From: Bacteriovorax sp. BSW11_IV | Lineage (GTDB): Bacteria; Bdellovibrionota; Bacteriovoracia; Bacteriovoracales; Bacteriovoracaceae | Direction: 5' to 3' | DNA length: 33,608 nt | Assembly: GCF_000447755.1 (NCBI RefSeq) | Contig: NZ_AUNE01000054.1 | Coordinates: 1-33,608, forward strand | Shown here: positions 30,253-33,608 of the stretch, piece after piece | Numbering within the stretch: the stretch's first letter is position 1 | Layout of the letters: every line of letters starts with the position of its first letter | Made by a program: the position numbers and the translations under genes | Notes under the pieces: generated by a model | The model's database searches: none | Seen by the model: only the letters and a program-made list of their open reading frames with translations | What the model was told of the DNA's origin: nothing

Positions 30253-30816
30253 TTAAAATTCTGGAGCGATGTAGACATCTAGATTTGGGTTGTACTCATC
30301 TCGTAGGATGGCCTTGATGGCCTCTAGAGTACCAGTTGTTGAGCTTGGGCAGGTTCCACAAGCTCCTTTATAGCGAACAAGAAGAACATCGTCTTCGTAG
30401 CTAATAGTTTGGATATCTCCACCATCGGCCTGAAGACCTGGACGAATTGTTTTATCAAGTATTTCTTCAATGGCCAATAATTCTGGACTAAGGGCCGCTC
30501 TTCTTTCGGCCTCTGGATCTGGATCATAGTAGCCAGCGTCGTGTTCAGGCAGATAATTTTTAAGTGCCTGGTCAATTTTTGGCATCATCTCATCCCATGC
30601 TTCATAACCGAATTTAGAAAGAGTGATGGTATTTTCAAAAAAGTGAAGTTGATCAACTCCTCTGATTGTAAACATTTCAAGTGCGAGCTTGTTTTCTCCA
30701 CACTCCATCGGTGTTTTATACGTTGAGTTCCCTTCGTTTTTAACTGGTCTGTCTAGGATCAGTTTAATCGCGTTTGGGTTTGGTGTTGGTTGGACGTGAA
30801 ATGAAACTTCTTCCAT
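30253..30816 (-). CDS. Nfu-type Fe-S cluster carrier
   Basis: The 187-residue protein joins an Nfu N-terminal domain (about 1-90, starting FHVQPTPNPNAIKLIL) to a NifU C-terminal-like domain (about 112-187) whose GACGTCPSS motif holds the cluster ligands C153 and C156. Nfu proteins accept a 4Fe-4S cluster from the assembly scaffold and deliver it to target enzymes. As the last gene of the suf operon it would act on the SufBCD product. It resembles the eukaryotic/alphaproteobacterial NFU1 layout more than E. coli NfuA, whose N-domain is a degenerate A-type carrier. AAGAGG precedes the ATG. No sufE or sufU is seen in the visible part of the operon. Confidence 0.92.
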   Translation of the reverse strand: MEEVSFHVQPTPNPNAIKLILDRPVKNEGNSTYKTPMECGENKLALEMFTIRGVDQLHFFENTITLSKFGYEAWDEMMPKIDQALKNYLPEHDAGYYDPDPEAERRAALSPELLAIEEILDKTIRPGLQADGGDIQTISYEDDVLLVRYKGACGTCPSSTTGTLEAIKAILRDEYNPNLDVYIAPEF

Positions 30817-30859
30817 ATAATTATGCCTCTTTAAATCCTTTTTAAAATCCTTCTATATT

Positions 30860-32077
30860 TTAGAGAAAATCTTTTGTCTTAATAATAGCTGCCACGAGTG
30901 CATCAACTTCTTCTTTTGTATTGTAAATCGTAAAAGAGGCCCTTGCAGTAGCGGGAACTCCCATACGCTTCATTAGGGGTTGTGTACAATGGTGACCTGT
31001 TCTTACAGCAATTCCTTGGCGATCAAGGAGAGTTCCAATATCATGGGGGTGTGCTCCGTCCATTACAAATGAAATAACAGCTGACTTATCCTTTGCTGTC
31101 CCAACGATGCGAACACCTTCGATAGCAGAAATTTTTTCTGTCGCATAAGTAAGAAGTTCGTGCTCGTAATTGTAAATATTGTCGATTCCAAGGCCCGTGA
31201 TATAGTCGATGGCCGCTTTGAATGCAATAACTCCTGCAATATGGGGTGTCCCTGCTTCAAACTTATGAGGCAGAGTGTTGTAAGTCGTTTTTTCAAAACT
31301 CACAACATCAATCATATCGCCTCCACCTTGGTAAGGCGGTAGTTTATTGAGGATTTCTTCTTTTCCGTAAAGAACGCCAACTCCCGTTGGACCGAACATC
31401 TTATGTGATGAGAAGGCCATAAAATCACAATTGAGGGCCTCTACGTTAATTTTCATATGCGCTGCCGATTGAGCAGCATCAACTAAAAATAGGGCACCGT
31501 GAGCATGGGCCAGTTCAATCATCTTTTTGATGGGATTGATCGTTCCAAGTGCATTTGAAATATGGGCACAAGCTACAAGTCTTGTTTTATCACTAAGAAG
31601 TTTACGATATTCGTCGAGCTTAATTTCACCACTGTCATTTACTGGGATCTCTACAACTTTGGCCCCTACGCGTTCACAGGCCATTTGCCATGGTACGATA
31701 TTTGAGTGGTGCTCCATTGTTGAAATAAGGATTTCATCTCCTGCTTGGAGAATACCTCTTGCGAGACAGTCGGCAACAAGATTAATGGAATCAGTTGTTC
31801 CCTTTGTGAAAATGATTTCATGGTCATGTTTAGCATTAATAAATTTTTGAACCGCAAGACGAGTCTCTTCAAACTTTCTCGTTCCTTGCTCACTTAAAAA
31901 GTGAACACCGCGGTGAATATTGGCCGCTTCCAAAGAATAGTGTTTGTTTATCTCTTTAATGACGGGAGCGCATTTCAATGTCGATGCTGCATTGTCGAGA
32001 TACACTAGATCCTTGCCATGAACTTTTATGGCAAGCTCTGGAAAATCTTCTCTGATTTTTTTAGGGTCCAAACTCAT
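30860..32077 (-). CDS. sufS: Cysteine desulfurase SufS
   Basis: This 405-residue PLP enzyme removes sulfur from cysteine to give alanine and an enzyme-bound persulfide for Fe-S assembly. The PLP lysine is K226 in FSSHKMFGPTG and the persulfide cysteine is C364 in RTGHHCTQP, at the same numbers as in E. coli SufS. Other family marks: LDNAAST near 27-33, HHSN at 123-126 and the RASFTIYNT C-terminal region. The short loop around the cysteine marks a type II (SufS/CsdA) enzyme, which normally needs SufE or SufU as sulfur acceptor; neither is visible here. AAGGATTAATAA precedes the ATG; it begins 10 bases after sufD. Confidence 0.96.
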   Translation of the reverse strand: MSLDPKKIREDFPELAIKVHGKDLVYLDNAASTLKCAPVIKEINKHYSLEAANIHRGVHFLSEQGTRKFEETRLAVQKFINAKHDHEIIFTKGTTDSINLVADCLARGILQAGDEILISTMEHHSNIVPWQMACERVGAKVVEIPVNDSGEIKLDEYRKLLSDKTRLVACAHISNALGTINPIKKMIELAHAHGALFLVDAAQSAAHMKINVEALNCDFMAFSSHKMFGPTGVGVLYGKEEILNKLPPYQGGGDMIDVVSFEKTTYNTLPHKFEAGTPHIAGVIAFKAAIDYITGLGIDNIYNYEHELLTYATEKISAIEGVRIVGTAKDKSAVISFVMDGAHPHDIGTLLDRQGIAVRTGHHCTQPLMKRMGVPATARASFTIYNTKEEVDALVAAIIKTKDFL

Positions 32078-32087
32078 TTATTAATCC

Positions 32088-33317
32088 TTATAAATGCTCT
32101 AGAGCATATTGTTCAAAATTTTCAAAAAGCAACTTCGACAAAGTTTCTCTAACAGTTTCTTTAGAGATCATGTCGATGATCTCACTTGCATAAGCATGGC
32201 ACAGAATTTTCTGAGCACGTTCACGCTTAATACCGCGAGATTCTAGATAGAAGACTTCTTCTTCACTAATTTGACCTACTGTGGCCCCGTGGGCACACTT
32301 TACGTCATCAGCATAAACTTCAAGTTGAGGTCTCGTATCAACTTTGGCCTTCTTACTAAGAAGAAGGTTCTTATTTAATTGAGAAGAATTAACTTGTTGT
32401 GCATCTCTGTGAACAACAATTTTTCCAGTGAAAGCACCGCGAGATGAATCATCAAGGATCCCTTTGAAGAGCTGTTCACTTTCTGTGTGTTCTTTGTTGT
32501 GATGAATTTGTGTGAAGTTGTCCACGTGTTGTTCATTTCTAGTTGCGTATAGACCATTCACAAGTGCGCTTGCTCCTGGTTGATTAAGTTCAATTCTTAC
32601 ATTATTGCGAGCGAGTTTAGCACCTAAAGAGAAAGTAAAAGTTCTTACATTTGCATCTCGTTCAACAAAAGCATTTGTCGCACCAATATGGATCGCATTT
32701 TGTGATTCAATTTGAGCTTTAATGTGCTCAATCTTTGCACCACTTTCTGTATGAATCTCAGTGACATTGTTTGAAACATATTCACCTTCATCACTGGCCG
32801 CAAATACTTCGATGACATCGGCATTCGAAAATGCGCGAGCATTAATGTGAATTTTTGAAAAAATGTTCTTTCCATTTGCACCATCATGAAGATGATAAAT
32901 AACAATTGGAGCTTCAATGATGGCGTTTTTTTCGATCGTTAAAACTAAAGTCTTAACAGTCATGGCGCTATTTAATTGAGCAAAGGCCTCATTTTCTTTT
33001 GTTGCTGTCGTGGCCTCTTCACTAAGTGTGATGCCACTGGCAAGGCGAGAAAGCTTCGCATTGTATACGCCGTTTGAGAGAACAACAAAGTTTTCACCTG
33101 TGCGCAAAAGCTTTAGAAAGTTTTCTTCTTTAATATTTTCCAGATGAGAAGCAAGTTCTACATTTTCTGGTAGTGCTTTTGAAATATTAGTATATTTCCA
33201 AGCTTCGTTTTTCTTTGTCGGTAAACCTAGGGCCTTGAATGAATCAAGGGCAATTTGTTGCTCTTTCGTTTTCGCAACATCATTGGCCAGGTTTATATAA
33301 TTTTGTTCTACAGTCAT
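32088..33317 (-). CDS. sufD: Fe-S cluster assembly protein SufD
   Basis: The 409-residue protein is the SufD subunit of the SufBC2D scaffold on which new clusters form. It has the usual beta-helix core (about 130-330) and the C-terminal block CAHGATVGQISEEEVFYLES with H343, equivalent to the SufD histidine that acts at the SufB-SufD interface, followed by the helical GIKRERAQKILCHAYASEI region that binds SufC. The N-terminus has the KNEAWKYTN motif seen in SufD. SufB proteins are longer and have more cysteines, so SufD is favoured. AGGATTTATCC precedes the ATG and 17 bases separate it from sufC. Confidence 0.94.
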   Translation of the reverse strand: MTVEQNYINLANDVAKTKEQQIALDSFKALGLPTKKNEAWKYTNISKALPENVELASHLENIKEENFLKLLRTGENFVVLSNGVYNAKLSRLASGITLSEEATTATKENEAFAQLNSAMTVKTLVLTIEKNAIIEAPIVIYHLHDGANGKNIFSKIHINARAFSNADVIEVFAASDEGEYVSNNVTEIHTESGAKIEHIKAQIESQNAIHIGATNAFVERDANVRTFTFSLGAKLARNNVRIELNQPGASALVNGLYATRNEQHVDNFTQIHHNKEHTESEQLFKGILDDSSRGAFTGKIVVHRDAQQVNSSQLNKNLLLSKKAKVDTRPQLEVYADDVKCAHGATVGQISEEEVFYLESRGIKRERAQKILCHAYASEIIDMISKETVRETLSKLLFENFEQYALEHL

Positions 33318-33334
33318 GGATAAATCCTATTTAA

Positions 33335-33608
33335 TTATTGGTGATCCTTAATGAGCCAGTCGTAACCTTTTTCTTCCAGTTCAAGGGCCAATTCTTTTCC
33401 ACCTGATTTAATGATTTTTCCTTTATAAAGAACGTGAACATAATCAGGAACAATATAATCAAGAAGTCTTTGATAGTGAGTTACTAGTACAACGGCATTG
33501 AATGGGCTTTTCAGCGCATTTACACCTTTAGCAACGATTTTAAGGGCATCAATATCAAGACCAGAGTCTGTTTCATCTAACAGAGCTAGTTTCGGGTTCA
33601 AAATGGCC
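33335..33608 (-). CDS. sufC: SufC ATPase, C-terminal part (cut by window edge)
   Basis: Only about the last 90 residues are inside the window; the frame is open to the right-hand edge. The fragment starts at [20 protein letters not shown], the Walker B/D-loop region of SufC, followed by the switch histidine ([11 protein letters not shown]) and a typical SufC tail ([15 protein letters not shown]). SufC is the ABC-type ATPase of the SufBCD scaffold. The Walker A, Q-loop and signature motif must lie beyond position 33608, as would sufB if the usual order holds. Confidence 0.93.
   Translation of the reverse strand, partial: AILNPKLALLDETDSGLDIDALKIVAKGVNALKSPFNAVVLVTHYQRLLDYIVPDYVHVLYKGKIIKSGGKELALELEEKGYDWLIKDHQ

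Noticed and set aside
1-33608. tRNA, rRNA, CRISPR array, insertion sequence, prophage or integron signals
   Set aside because: I looked for clover-leaf ends, regularly spaced repeats, transposase motifs and terminal inverted repeats and found none. Composition looks uniform, with no sign of a recent island.

Overview
The window is 33.6 kb of compact, low-GC bacterial chromosome: short gaps, genes on both strands, and no rRNA, tRNA, CRISPR array, insertion sequence or phage gene that I can see. The gene set is that of a Gram-negative aerobe with an elaborate envelope: PilZ, a Cache-type chemoreceptor, a CHASE2 adenylate cyclase, outer-membrane barrels, oxygen-dependent HemF, a SUF iron-sulphur operon and many small secreted proteins without recognisable families. 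This fits a predatory Bdellovibrionota lineage (Bacteriovorax/Halobacteriovorax-like). That assignment is inference from general character, not from a marker gene.

Layout. 1-5.2 kb: a membrane-anchored helical protein, a PilZ protein, PepN aminopeptidase and a small cytosolic unknown. 5.2-9.5 kb: mostly exported proteins, including a transglutaminase-like and a DUF4105-like protein arranged head to head, a catalase-fold-like protein and a probable FMN-binding protein. 9.5-12.2 kb: class II fructose-bisphosphate aldolase facing a beta-carbonic anhydrase that is followed by an unknown gene. 12.3-19.1 kb: a secreted trypsin-like protease with a PPC domain, a membrane-tethered GltB-like FMN/Fe-S protein, a fused-chain 2-oxoacid dehydrogenase E1, and a chemoreceptor. 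19.1-24.4 kb (minus strand): an apparent three-gene operon, FecR-domain protein, TPR plus outer-membrane barrel, CHASE2 adenylate cyclase. 24.6-26.3 kb (minus): a DUF3943-like protein, a small barrel-like protein and ArsC. 26.4-29.9 kb: hemF and a large secreted coiled-coil protein. 30-33.6 kb (minus): sufC (cut by the window edge), sufD, sufS and an Nfu-type carrier, followed by a 54-residue gene with its own promoter.

How it fits together. sufC-sufD-sufS-nfu is a standard Fe-S assembly unit whose products could serve the Fe-S glutamate-synthase-like enzyme among others. The most system-like cluster is the FecR/TPR-barrel/cyclase operon, which could link an outer-membrane or periplasmic event to cAMP synthesis. 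Its FecR protein carries a Pro-rich tandem repeat, and its cyclase has the Lys/Thr substrate pair known from cyanobacterial CyaB-type enzymes.

At the sequence level two things stand out. GGCC is strongly over-represented in genes and in terminator stems (about 210 copies by eye). Several convergent gene pairs overlap or nearly touch with no terminator between them, in one case followed by an orphan terminator on the far side of the opposing gene.
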